From Antedon bifida (Eukaryota > Echinodermata > Crinoidea > Comatulida > Antedonidae), in assembly GCA_963402885.1 (NCBI GenBank), contig OY727095.1, positions 25,611,001 to 25,675,000 on the forward strand: DNA of 64,000 nucleotides. The letters run 5' to 3'. The number at the start of each line of letters is the position of its first letter. Within the stretch, counting starts at the first letter, position 1. Below the pieces are notes generated by a model. It made no database searches, had not been told where the DNA came from, and worked only from the letters and a program-made list of their open reading frames with translations. The position numbers and the translations under genes were made by a program. Of the stretch, positions 45,933 to 56,693 are shown piece by piece.

Positions 45933-47324
45933 TGTTGAACCCACAAATGTGAAAGCGCCCACAAATGTGAAAACGCCCACAAATGTGAAAACGTATCACC
46001 CACAAATGTGAAAACGACCACAAATGTGAAAACGCATCACCCTCAAATGTGAAAACAAACACAAATGTGAAAACGCATAACCCACAAATGTAATAAACAG
46101 CGCCCACAAATGTGAAAACAACCATCGCCCACAAATGTGATAACGCCCACAAATGTAATAACGCCCACAAATGTAAAAAAAAAAGAGAGACTTTTTCGCC
46201 CACTAATGTAAAAAAAAAATCAAATTTAGTGCTAGACTCAAACAATTTTGATCGACTTAATACATTATATCATGTGTATTGAGTTGTTTCGAAACTTGTG
46301 TATTTACGATACGTCTGTTAGGGTCGTTGTTAACGCGTTGGATTATTACCATTTTCTGTTAGTGTGCGCGTTGCATTATAAACTCATTGGCAAGACGATA
46401 TTTGTTATTTGCTGCGCGGGTGCACGATACAAGGTCAAGGCCATATTATAACATTGTTGCTTGTGTGGTTGTTAACTCGTTAGCTTACTATTCGACATCG
46501 ACTTGGAACTATACGTACATAACAGCAACGAGTTAACAACAAAACACTACAAGTAGCAATAGAATGATATGACCTTGACCTTGTAGTATCGTGCGCAAAA
46601 AATGATGAATCGAACATCGACTTGGAACTATACGTACATAACAGTAAGCCAACGAGTTAACAACCAACCACAAGTAGCAATGGTATAGATAGCCTTGACC
46701 TTGTAGTATCGTGTGCGCGCGCAAAAAAACATCGAACATGGACTTAGAACTATACGTACACAATAGTAAGGCAACGAGTTAACAACCACACAAGCAACAA
46801 TGATATTATGGCCTTGACCTTGAAGTATCGTGTACGCGCGCAGCAAATAATAATATCGTCTTGAACTATTAGGTACATTAAAACAACGAGTTTACATGCA
46901 AATATAGCGCGCACGAGCAGCAAATGGTAATGCTCCAACGCGTTAAAGACGACCCTAACAGACGTATCGTGAACACGCAAGTATTGAAACAACTCAATAT
47001 AATGTATATAAATACATTAACATTAACTCGATCAAAATTGTTTGGGCCTAGCAATAAATGTAATTTTACATTTGTGGGCGAAAAAGTCTCTCTTTGTTTA
47101 AACATTTGTGGGCGTTATCACATTTGTGAGCGATGATCGTTTTCACATTTGTGGGCTCTGTTTTCACATTTGTGGGTGATGCGTTTTTACATCTGTGGTT
47201 GTTTTCACATTTGAGGGTGATGCGTTTTCACATTTGTGGTTGTTTTCACATTTGTGGGTGATAGGTTTTCACATTTGTGGTTGATTTCACATTTGTGGGC
47301 GTTTTCACATTTGTGGGTTCAACA
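45933..47324. mobile_element. 1,392-bp foldback transposon with GCGCC duplication
   Basis: The termini TGTTGAACCCACAAATGTG and the inverted copy are exact, and both flanks are GCGCC (45928-45932, 47325-47329). Each arm starts with an array of CCCACAAATGTGAAAACG-type units (about 45940-46210 and 47060-47318). The match continues inward to CCCTAACAGACGTATCG (about 46309-46325 and 46953-46969). A 124-bp tandem repeat fills the middle. There is no transposase frame. Arms made of short tandem repeats are the hallmark of Foldback/Galileo-type elements. Confidence 0.85.
46390..46920 (-). repeat. 124-bp tandem repeat in the foldback centre
   Basis: Units are marked by AACGAGTTAACAAC at about 46527, 46651 and 46774, with partial units at both ends. 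Each contains ATGGCCTTGACCTTG, AGTATCGTG and ACTTGGAACTATACGTACA. CGCGCGCA-type tracts vary in length between units. Confidence 0.75.
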
Positions 47325-47329
47325 GCGCC

Positions 47330-48030
47330 CTCACTTGCGTGCTTACATGCTGTCTTTCCTGCCTTTTAGATAGCTTTTTTTTTCAGAAACGAGGCGTATA
47401 TATTCACGCCACAACCATCATCTTGTACATATTCATGCTATGTTCGGCTTTGTGATTTAGTCTATTGTGCCAACCTGAAAAATATGAGAAAATAAACATT
47501 AGTTTACTTTGAAAGAATTGTAAATGTAGTTAATGGTAGTTGTTGCCAGGTGTACGTAGGTAGGTTGCATTATTAAATCAAGATTCATACACATAGTACA
47601 GTTCATTATGTTGTTCAGCTCGATATTTGTGCCAAAATAGATTTTTTTAAGCTAACTTTGTTATTTAGGATATGCTGAATTTAAAAAAATAAGGTGCCAT
47701 TTTTTTGGCCACTCCTTCATCCGAGTTTGGTGTTATTAGATAGGGATTATGATGCTGATCATTTTATTCCATTACACCTATGTCATCAAAAGGTATAGTT
47801 TAATAATTATTCGCCACTAAAACAAGTCTTATGACCATTAGAGGTCAAAAGGTCAAATGTTTTTGGTATCATTGTATAGCTAAATTTATTTTAAACACAA
47901 CCATAATGTTCATACTGTTGCTGGTCAAATGTTTCTAAATAAAATCTATTACAATAAATAAGAAAAAAATGTAAACCGCAGAGAAACTGATGTATAAAAG
48001 ATAATAGGCATATTTCATTTACCTTCTTGT
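47330..48030. other. No gene recognised
   Basis: AT-rich sequence between the foldback element and a mobile-gene fragment. Nothing further seen. Confidence 0.4.
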
Positions 48031-48033
48031 CAG

Positions 48034-48650
48034 TCAATTATGTCTTCTTCAGTTGTTACATCAAAATCTTTGGTATTGCCGCAGTCACTACATTTGCAAA
48101 GTGCTGTGCATGGCAAGTTGTTTTTTATACACGAACAGTTACTGGTACATATAGCACGGCAGCCACATTTTACAAGTTCAATAACTGAGGACAAACCTTC
48201 CCATCATCTCCTTTCTCCCATCCGTTTTCAGTTAACAAGGGTGTTTGTGGTAGTGGTTGTCTATATCCTTTCCAAATTGTTAATATGAGATTAGTTCTTT
48301 GTGTATGCGGTATTAGAGTCCCAAGTGTTAGAGGTAACTTTTCACCTTCAAGATTTTTAGATTGAAACAGTTCCCATCTGAGCTCTTGTACTGTTCAGCT
48401 TTTACTGTTCTTGGAATAAACCGCTGACACAAATCTCTTAAGTACTTCTGACATGCTGTTAAAGTCAAAATCATTTTCACCAAATTGCTGGAAAACATTA
48501 ACCACTTCGCATGTTCGTTCAATGCTGAGATAATGTTTAATCCACCTACTTTTGGAAATACTGGAGAATTTACCTCCCCAATCAGCCCAGTAAATGCATG
48601 AAGACCTAAGAGCCCTTTAAATTTCTCACGGCCAACTGCCAAGCATCTTG
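48034..48650 (-). pseudogene. C-terminal part of a HAFTG/GEDTD mobile-gene family
   Basis: The minus-strand frame 48328-48642 starts with LLGLHAFTG, the hallmark of a large family of repeat-borne animal proteins. The usual CD after HAFTG is replaced by LIG. It continues with RFIPRTVKAEQ. Shifted frames below give TNLILTIWKG, then PLPQTPLLTENGWEKG, and finally ELVKCGCRAICTSNCSCIKN with CTALCKCSDCGN, the Cys-rich tail, ending at a TGA at 48034-48036. At least two frameshifts (near 48325 and 48195) kill it. The family's upstream GEDTDLLVLL motif suggests a PIN/FEN-like metal-binding fold, but its function is unknown to me. Broken relatives occur at 55306-55850 and 55887-56693. Confidence 0.65.
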
Positions 48651-48666
48651 TGTATATGTCAATTGT

Positions 48667-48910
48667 TCAACTACACACATTTTCAATATCAAAATTATTT
48701 TTTAAATAAATATTGAGATAATTTAGTAATTTGGTTTTAAAAGAACTAACAGAAATATTTAAGTTGCGAATTTCACTGGGTAAGTTATTCCAAATTCTGG
48801 TAACACGTGGGATATATGATTGAAAAAAAGATTCGAATATCGACGAATATCAAAAAGAGTACCAACAGAAGAAGAGCTACGAGTAACACGTTGTGGTAAC
48901 TCGTCTAATG
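48667..48910 (-). pseudogene. 3' end of a LINE reverse-transcriptase ORF
   Basis: The minus strand encodes SSSSVGTLFDIRRYSN, then in the next frame IPRVTRIWNNLPSEIRNL and SVSSFKTKLLNYL before a stop. The PRVTRxWNxLP...SSFKxxLxxYL ending is the C-terminus of many CR1/L2-like LINEs. There is a one-base shift near 48835. Only the last 80 residues or so remain, the usual outcome of 5' truncation. Confidence 0.75.
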
Positions 48911-49316
48911 TACATCCACCCGTTTTCAAACCATCTGTTGTCGATTGAATAATATGTGATTTAATCTCTCCACTAATATCATGGAAATCACACTTATCAG
49001 CTTGTTCACGTAGTCTAATGTGATACACGTCAATGCTCTCACCTTTATTTTGCTGTAACTTTCTAAATTTCGATCTTTCAAATTCACAGTTCGATGATGG
49101 TAAGAAGTAATTTTTCAAAGCTTCTTTTTCCTGTACGTATGTCATACCTTTATTTGGTAGCATTTCAAATGTGTTAAAGTTACCTGGGCCAATGAAGTGT
49201 AGCAGTAGTGCTCTCTTCCTTACGTCAGCAGTCACGTTCGCCGCCACTAAGTAGTTATCAAACCTGGCGATCCATCTCGCCCATTCTTGTACACTGTAAA
49301 AAAAATATCTGTACAT
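48910..49316 (-). pseudogene. Gag fragment of an LTR retrotransposon
   Basis: The minus strand encodes EWARWIARFDNYLVAANV, RKRALLLHFIGP, YFLPSSNCEFERSKFR and GESIDVYHIRLREQADKCDF. This is the capsid-like retrotransposon Gag domain of Ty3/gypsy-type elements (WxxWxxxFxxYL... ERxxFRxxxQxxGES). The frame runs on without a stop into the LINE tail at 48910, making one 185-codon chimeric frame by chance. No CCHC knuckle, protease or RT was found and no LTRs were seen. Confidence 0.7.
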
Positions 49317-49459
49317 TTACACAAAATGTGCTGTCAATTAGTTTCATTCACTGGTGTTGTACAATAACAAAAAATGTGTTGTATACAAACAGTAACACTG
49401 TTGTTTGTTAACAGAAAAATTTCTATAAAGATAACATCTGTAAAGAAACACTTCTAGCA

Positions 49460-49815
49460 GTCAGTGGTTATCTGTATGTTTACATACATTTCATGTACAT
49501 AAACAACTACTATTTGTAGAATTATGTCAAAATTGTTGTATATCTACAGAATGTTTTCACTAGTTTTCTGTATGTCTACATACATTTCATGTACATAAAC
49601 AACTAATATTTGTATAATTATGTCCAAGTTGTTGTATATCTACAGAATTTTTTCTGTATTTTTCTGTATGTCTACATACATTTCATGTACATAAACAACT
49701 AATATTTGTAGAATTATGTCAAAACTTTGTTGGAAATCTACAGAATGTTTTCACTAGTTTCTGTATGTCTTACCTACATTTCATGTACATAAACAACTAA
49801 TATTTGTAGAATTGT
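49460..49815 (+). repeat. Tandem repeat, four units of about 97 bp
   Basis: CTACATACATTTCATGTACA recurs near 49478, 49576, 49671 and 49770. Units continue through TAAACAACTAATATTTGTAG, ATTATGTCAAAATTG and TATCTACAGAATGTTTTCAC. Confidence 0.75.
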
Positions 49816-50845
49816 CAAAATTATAATAATTAGACAAAACGACTGACAGACTATGATTGTTTTGAATTGCAAGACACTTTTGATTCAATGGCTACACAAT
49901 GACTGTAAAAATGGTAATATTCACTATTACATCAATTTTCAATATTTTCTAATAGAAACTATTAAATCTTAAAATGTTCAATTGTGCCACGAGACAAATT
50001 TTTGTCAATATCACAACTTGTACATTAATCTTCGCATGCAAACAAACTACCAAAAAAATAAATACAATACAAAGATAAAATACACTAACAAATAAAAAAT
50101 GTCAGTGCGTAAAAAAACAACCTGTAAATATGTCGGTACTAATTGCGAATATTTACACGTGCGAAGATTACCACATTTACAGTAATGTTAATAAGTACAT
50201 CAACCCAATAGAAAAAGTTTCAAATATTTTCAGCAACTTTTAATAGAAACATGTGCAAAAATTACCATATTTACATTGATGTAAATTTCTATGTTCAGAA
50301 ATTTAAAAAACCATAACATTTTGGCATGTTAATTTAGAAAAACTATCATATTTTTATTAAAATACAATTGTACAAGTTTTGTTGACAGTATGACAAACTC
50401 CAGTGATTTACAACCTTCAAAAACTTTCTCACAAAACTTTTCGACTTTTGGGTGGCAACTCTTTCTATATCTCTTTTCACGCTTCTTACCATTTTGTAGT
50501 TTAATTCTAAAAAAAACACCTAAAATGAAAAAAAAAGAACATAACAAAAACTGCATGGTATACAAATGCATGCTAAATCATCTCTTGTTAAAACAAATAT
50601 TGTATGCACCTGTGACGTCAGTCACAACAAATAACAGCGACGCTATTAATCGAATATGGGCGTATATACGGAAATCGTTCAAATGTACCTATAATGATTT
50701 TTTATTAAAATTACTTTCTTGGAATATTAAAAATGGTAAAGTTCCCCTTTAAGCTGAAATTGTAAGGTATTGTCATAAAACCAATACCTCCAAAGCTATC
50801 GGTCTGTGGGAGGCTAACAAATTAGACACAAATCATGTTGTATAA
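49816..50845. other. No gene recognised
   Basis: AT-rich. A 120-codon plus-strand frame (50390-50752) resembles no family and lacks a plausible promoter or borders. Confidence 0.4.
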
Positions 50846-50851
50846 CTTTAT

Positions 50852-52080
50852 TCAAAACATTTTATGAAACATCTTACTGCTATACAGCTCTAGTGTTGCC
50901 CTAGCTTCCTCAGGGTACTGTAGGTTAAATATGTAATAACACATGAACATGTGTTTTACTCCTTCCAAGAAGGATGATGCAAACATGCATGGTTTTCTGT
51001 TAATACTGATTACCTGTTAGAAAAGTAAGAACATGTATTGTTTATGTATTGGGAAAAAAGCAGATTGTTGGATAAAGCTGCTCTCTTTTATTCAACAAAC
51101 TGATATTTTAAGTTAAGATTTGGGATATTAGCAACTGAAATGATCAAAGAGACCAGTTACTGTGTTCCTATTTTTGAGATAGCTAAATTATCATCCAACT
51201 TCAATCTAGAATTCTGGCAATAAACTATTGTTTTATAAATAAGGTGACAAATGGCATAATTCTAAAACAATTAAACTTGCAGGACAGGATTTAAAATAAT
51301 AAGTCTACACTACATACAACTACTGTACTGTATTCATCAAAACATAACTTGAACTTAAATGTTTACCTGCATACAACAGACATGGACTGACAACATCTGT
51401 CACTTCCTTTTGAAAATCTCCAATGGATTGCTTCAATGCGCTTTATCAGTCACGTATATGTAATACTGCTTTGTTATTGTTTAGAACGGCCACATAATTC
51501 ACACTGTAAAGATGGCAGCAATAATTACATCATTTAATTTAAAGATATTAAATATACTTACATCAACTTCACTATCAGCAAAATAACTCATGATCATCAA
51601 TATCATTCCTAATGTTTTGTTATCTGTTTTAAGCTCAGTTTCCTCAATGTTCTGCTTCCACTTTTTAAGATGCTTTGACTGTCAGTTTAGGATCATCTAC
51701 AAAGAAATTGTAGACTGACTGTGATTTCTTCTGAACATTATCTTGAAACACCACTTGACTACTTCCTGTTAATCGATAAATGTGTGCTTGAATATGAGGT
51801 GCATTAAACAAAAAAGGCCACTCATCATGAAGAAGCTCTAATGACAATGCTGGTTCTTGATTAATTGAAAAGCGTTGCGATGGGTATGTAAGCTCCATAT
51901 ATTCCTTAATCCTTTTTTCGTCCTTTATTTCTTCAACACTTGCTGGAGCCAAGTTTGTTTTTCTTTTTGTGTTTCTTCATTTTCAAGCTCTCCATAGCTG
52001 TCTGGCCGCCACTCTAAACAATCATAAGAATCTTTGGTATTTTTCCGTTTTTGGCTTCCTGCTTCTCCATCTTTTCTCAT
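50852..52080 (-). pseudogene. Decayed multi-exon gene of a SAM-associated repeat-borne family
   Basis: The first exon (51562-52080) reads MRKDGEAGSQ, KDSYDCLEWRPDSYG, EEIKDEKRIKEYMELTYPSQ, SINQEPALSLELLHDEWPFL and YRLTGSSQVVF, then in a shifted frame LKKWKQNIEETE and LGMILMIMSYFADSE before GTAAGT. This order (DSYxCxxWxP, MxxTYxxQR, EWPxLF, LTG, LGMILxxMSYF) matches a family that is abundant in fish and invertebrate genomes, often with an N-terminal SAM domain. Candidate later exons are 51367-51503, with an in-frame stop, and 50852-50917, whose YPEEARATLELY fits the family end. Frameshifts near 51950 and 51670 plus the stop suggest a pseudogene. The family name is from motif memory. Confidence 0.5.
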
Positions 52081-52082
52081 TC

Positions 52083-52390
52083 TCAATTTTGCACCGTTTT
52101 AATTTGGTGGCTCGACATGGTCTTTGTAGATAACGCCATTGCGGTACACAACGGAGAAGGTTGTGTAGTTGATACGTGACGTAACAACTCGCGAAACGTG
52201 GTCAAATTACTGCTATTTTTTGCCTTTTTTAGTGTTTATCCTTCAAATTCAGGAAAGTGACATAGCCTATCGTGTGCGGCCTATCAATAAACATCAGTGT
52301 GCCAAATGTGAGCACATACCATTCACTGGTTTTGGAGGAGAAAAATAAATAAAATACGCGAAAAACTTAGTAGCATTAATATAGATTATG
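52083..52390 (-). repeat. Leader of the decayed gene; inverted partner at 42965-43265
   Basis: It immediately precedes the start of the gene above and contains a short upstream frame (MALSTKTMSSHQIKTVQN). It is conserved with the copy at 43 kb, mostly single-base differences, in opposite orientation 9 kb away. Confidence 0.75.
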
Positions 52391-52399
52391 TACAATATA

Positions 52400-53788
52400 C
52401 TGTATTGATTTAGATCACTTTCAGCCTTTATTAGAAAATATTTTCATATCAAAAAGTACATGCTATAAAGGAAATAAAAATCGAAAGATTGTGCAGTGTC
52501 ATTTAATTTTGTTTTATTTATTTTTTGTCTGAATGTTAACTTTCTTTTGAACTTGCAGTATTGTATGTGTTTTTTATATGTTTGTTAACAGACGTTTTCA
52601 GCCTTTCAAAAAGTCCAGTAGACTTATGTATTACTTTTGTATTTTGGTTAAGTATGTATACTCATTCAATGGCGAATCTCGTGTATATTTATTTATGAAA
52701 ACCAAATCCACAAGTATAGAACAAGTCTGTATATCAAATGTAAATTTATAGCGTATACCGGTATGCTACCGTATTAATTATAGATAATCTTATATGAGAC
52801 GAAATGGAAATAAAATGGTTTACAAAAAAAATTACACTTAGTTTTATTACTTGATGTATTACTTAATTATTATTAAATTTCAAACGAAATTGAAATGAAG
52901 AGCTCCCAAAACATGTTCTGAATCTCTTTATTACTGAAGTAAAGCATTTAATTGAAAATGAGTATATGACGTGCTACTATTATAAAGCTCAATGTAAATG
53001 TAAAATCAACTTGCATTAATGATATAACAAAGTGCTTGTTTTATATAGTAATTGTATTATAATATAGTAAGATGTCTTTCGGGTATGAAGCGTGTCACAT
53101 ACACACAGAGACAAAATAATATCTTGGACCTGCACTGTGTATGGACTATAACCTTACGGTTTTCATTAAACACATCATTCCATGCTATCCATTCTAAACT
53201 TCTCATTATCAAAACTTTTGCATTCCTCTCATTCATCTCATCCATTTTTGTCTTGGTGAAAAGGGAGGGTATTTTATATTCCTAACCTGAGTTTATAGCC
53301 TCTCTACCCGAACACGAACAGAATAGAATAATGAATACTGTCATAACTACGTTTTTAATCAATTTTTATCATCTTTTTATTGTCATTTATATATTGTAAT
53401 TAATTGTATTTTTTTTAATGTAAATGAAGGAAAATGAGGATTTTAACATCAAAATCAATCATCATATGTATATACAATGTAAACTATATCAATTGATGGT
53501 ACCTGCTTTTAACAATGTATCATATAAATTAGCGAAAAAACAATATGTTTAAAAATAATATTTAAATGTACACACATGTATAAATATTTATTGTTATACT
53601 TATAACAGAGCATAATAAAAAAAGTGGGACGAACCCACACAAGACAAAAAAATATATAAATTGAATATAAAATTACGTTTTTTAGTAATTCATTTTATAT
53701 ATTATATCAACATTGCCAATATCAATAAAATACGGATTGTTAAACACCTTTAAAAACTTGATAACTACCCAAAAAAAATGTATATGAA
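52400..53788. other. No gene recognised
   Basis: AT-rich sequence with TTTATT and ATATAT-type simple stretches. No repeat ends or coding similarity. Confidence 0.4.
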
Positions 53789-53790
53789 TT

Positions 53791-54375
53791 TGCTACCCCT
53801 ATACAGATATTGAACAGTTGGTATGCCGTGCGTTATTATGCAAATGAGTTGGTGCAGGTGTAGTGGGGAAGATGGTATTTTTAGTTATTGCGGTCAACAC
53901 GCCACACTGTTGAATTGTGATGTTGTTAATCTTTACATTAGAAGATTATTCAAATTATGTAAATAAAACATTTTCCGGGCGGAAACATAGCAGCTCTTCT
54001 CTTTTAGTTTGCAAAAGTAATCTCGGAAAGAACTCCATGTGGAAAAGAAGCCCACCTAAGAGTACAAAAAATGAAGGAGCACATTTGGCTTCAATTGACC
54101 TTAGTGCTGAGGCAGGGAGAGCACACCATAACATCTATTATTTTTCTGTGGCTTTCGCCACCTGATTTTTGATGTTGTAAATGTTATGTTTAGCACAAAA
54201 ATCTAAATTTAACAGTGTGGCGTGTTAGCCGCGAATGACTAACAATATCATCTACATTCACTACACCTGCTCAAACTCACTTGCATAACAACGCCGACAT
54301 ACCAAACTACGATGAGATATAAATTCTTTTCTAAACACGTAACAAGAGAAATATAATTCCCTTTTTCCTTACAAT
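53791..54375. mobile_element. Duplicated repeat unit, copy 1, left part
   Basis: It matches 58660-59222 from GCTACCCCTATAC onward. Its core (53817-54306) is a hairpin element: GTTGGTATGCCG at the left and CGACATACCAA at the right, with arms of about 100 bp sharing GTTATTATGCAAATGAGTT and GGTCAACACGCCACACTG. The loop carries AGTGCTGAGGCAGGGAGAGC. The unit is cut at 54375 by the 3,255-bp element and resumes at 57631. Confidence 0.8.
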
Positions 54376-54544
54376 AGTAGAGTAGAACTAATGAAAAAAG
54401 GGGCCAACCTCAAAAAAATTGCAACAAAAGGTTTTTCAACGGATTTTGGTAGTATTGGGTGTACTAAATAACAGAAAAAAAGTCTCAAGAATTTTGACCA
54501 CCGGAAAGTGGTTTTTTTTCAAGATGGCCGCCAAAATAGATGAA

Positions 54545-55010
54545 ACGTTAAAATGTCAATACCTCCTAAACTACTTGGTCTATTGATATGATTTTGGTAC
54601 CAAAATACTCAGAACATACATATTTATATTTGCCCTAATAGAACATTTTGGCCAAAAATGACCGGAAATGCTATTTCTTGCATGTTTGACCTTTGACCTT
54701 GATATGTTGTATCTTGGTAACAACTGACCGTAGGGAAACAAATTGTGACTCAAATTGTTCAGAATGTACATATTTACATTTATTGTAATGAGACATTTTG
54801 TCAAAAAATGGTTAGAAGTAAAGGTTATTGACCTTTAACCTTTATCTATGTAGAATGTCCATATCTCGGCAACTATGTGTGGTAGAGATTTAAAATTGGG
54901 CTCTAAATACTGAGAATATGCTTATTTATATTTACTCTAATGAAACAGTTTGACAAAAAATGACCAGAAACGACATTTTTTGATGATTGACCTTGATATG
55001 CTATATTTCG
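54545..55010 (+). repeat. Sub-repeats of about 150 bp in the left arm
   Basis: Three and a half units share a phrase of the TATCTCGGTAAC type, CAGAATGTACATATTTA, CTAATGAAACATTTTG, CAAAAAATGACCGGAAA and GACCTTTGACCTTGATATG. The mirror set lies at about 57000-57450. The same unit type is seen in the 26650-27958 array. Confidence 0.7.
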
Positions 55011-55305
55011 ATAATGACTGACTGAGACATACTATTTATGGCTCAATATAATTATTTTTATTTCGTATAATGGTCTAATCTACCCATGGAATTAAGAGCT
55101 TTCCTGGGTAACTGTAATATTTATAAAGACTTTTAGAATATGAGTTCAAGTTCAAATTGTTTAGAACATACTGTATACATTCTTAATAATAATAGTGAAT
55201 AAAAAACCCGAAAAGTAAACAAAAACAAATATAATAATAATTTTAAATTTCTAATTACGGTATAGCAGCAGTTGATTGGATATTGTGCATGTATTTAGTA
55301 CGGCT

Positions 55306-55850
55306 TCCTAAACAACTGTTTCAACTTCGTCTTCATCATCGTCATCAATCTCTCTATCTACGTTGTTCCATTCTTCTAGTTGACACACTCCCCAAACTGA
55401 AGTACATGCCAATCCATAGCATCTACAACTGCAACATACAGTTTTACATCCAGTAGTACAGTTACAATGGATGATTTTCAAAAGTTCTTCTGAAGCAGCA
55501 GTTTCAATCGTCATTATTGGCACAAATGTTTTATTAAAAACTTCCCCGACTTGGTAGCATCCATGGTATTATCTTTCTTTATCCATTGCATGATTTGATA
55601 GTATACTCTAAGACTGTGACATTTTGTAGCAGATGAGGTTGGTGGTAGTAGTTGTTGAGGTTTGATAAATTATTTACCCTCAGCAACTTTCTTATTAAAC
55701 AGCTTGCATCTGTAGCTATTTAGGAAATCCAGTGACTTGGCTCCAAAACGAATAGACATGGCCTTTAATCCAAACTCCTCGATAGTTTGAAGTTTCTGAT
55801 GCGGTTGAGTGAAACTATCGGCACACATCAGTGTCATATTCTAGGTTACT
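55306..55850 (-). pseudogene. C-terminal piece of the HAFTG/GEDTD gene, left arm
   Basis: On the minus strand: CADSFTQPHQKLQTIEEFGL, KAMSIRFGAKSLDFLN, a stop, then LLPPTSSATKCHSLRVYYQ, MQWIKKDNTMDATK and, after a frameshift near 55540, the frame 55308-55523. That frame has KIIHCNCTTGCKT, CSCRCYGLACTS and CQLEEWNN followed by an acidic DDDDEDE tail. This is the conserved C-terminal third of the family, with its IEExGxKAM, LPPTS, HSLRVYYQ and Cys-rich blocks. The stop, the frameshift and the missing N-terminal part make it inactive. Its last 220 bp form part of the inverted-repeat arm. Confidence 0.7.
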
Positions 55851-55886
55851 TTCTATCAATTTATTGGTTTATTTTCCTTCCTAAAG

Positions 55887-56693
55887 ATGTCTTTGGCTTT
55901 GAAGAGTGAGGGTGGAAACGGACTTCATATTTCATTACATCGTCTAGAGAGATTTGTCCTAACTGAATTTGATGGAAAGAAAGAAGAATTCCTGTCAAGG
56001 CATGAGAACAAACACAAATTTATCAACATGCTTTCATATGAGCTACAGAAAAAAGAATGTCCTGTACGACATGCAGCCAATGAGTGGAGTTGTGGCTTGA
56101 TGGTTATGATGCTTGGCTACCACTCCAAGGGTCCTGAGTTCAAGTCCCGTCACATGTCAGGATTTTTTCTAAGGACCAAATTACTCCACTCCCAAAGACT
56201 TGTAATAAGACTTTGTTTATGTAGAGCATCTTGTGTATATGTTTGTCTTGTGAACCTCTGAGGGTCCCTAATGATCAGCAATAGCTGGATGGATCACCCT
56301 CATTAAATATGGTTTAAAAAAAACCAAAAAAAACGATGTTGACATTGCTCTGGCAACAGTTGAAGTCTCTGAACATAATACAGTAACTTTGATTGGAGAA
56401 GACACGGACTTACTGGTACTTTTACTGTATCATGTAAATACAACAAACCGAGAAGTGTACTTCAGATTAGACAAAGGAAAAGATGGGCCTACTAGAGTGA
56501 TTAATGTAACCAGATTGAAATCTGTTTTAGGATATAAAATCATCCATTGTAACTACTGGATGTATGTTGCAGTTGTAGAAGCTATGGATTGGCATGTACT
56601 TCAGTTTGTGGAGTGTGTCAACTAGAAGAATGGGACAACGTAGATAGAAAGATTGATGACGATGATGAAGACGAAGTTGGAACAGTTGTTTAA
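55887..56693 (+). pseudogene. Central piece of the HAFTG/GEDTD gene, right arm, split by a SINE
   Basis: The plus strand gives RFVLTEFDGKKEEFLSRHEN, INMLSYELQKKECPVRHAAN (to about 56085), then a SINE (56088-56330). It resumes with VDIALATVEVSEHNTVTLIG, EDTDLLVLLLYH and REVYFRLDKGKDGPTRV to KSVLG (56334-56530). The EDTDLLVLL motif has the spaced acidic residues of PIN/FEN-like nucleases. Directly after KSVLG the sequence jumps to KIIHCN, so the HAFTG-to-LPPTS region (several hundred codons in relatives) is deleted. Small deletions then break the Cys-rich tail relative to the left-arm copy. It is an inactive remnant. Confidence 0.7.
56088..56330 (+). mobile_element. tRNA-derived SINE inserted in the gene
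   Basis: The A box TGGCTTGATGGTTATGATGC and B box GAGTTCAAGTCCC lie 45 bp apart. The body ends GCTGGATGGATCACCCTCAT, then TAAATATGG and an A-rich tail. The gene reads through on both sides, which fixes the insertion site to within a few bases. No clear target duplication is visible. Confidence 0.65.

Noticed and set aside
45933-46210. CRISPR-like array of repeats (CACAAATGTG)
   Set aside because: Spacers are only a few bases long and not unique, the array is mirrored at 47060-47318, and the genome is eukaryotic. It is a foldback arm.
55887-56261. A 124-codon protein-coding gene
   Set aside because: The first two thirds belong to a broken mobile gene and the rest is the translated promoter region of an inserted SINE.
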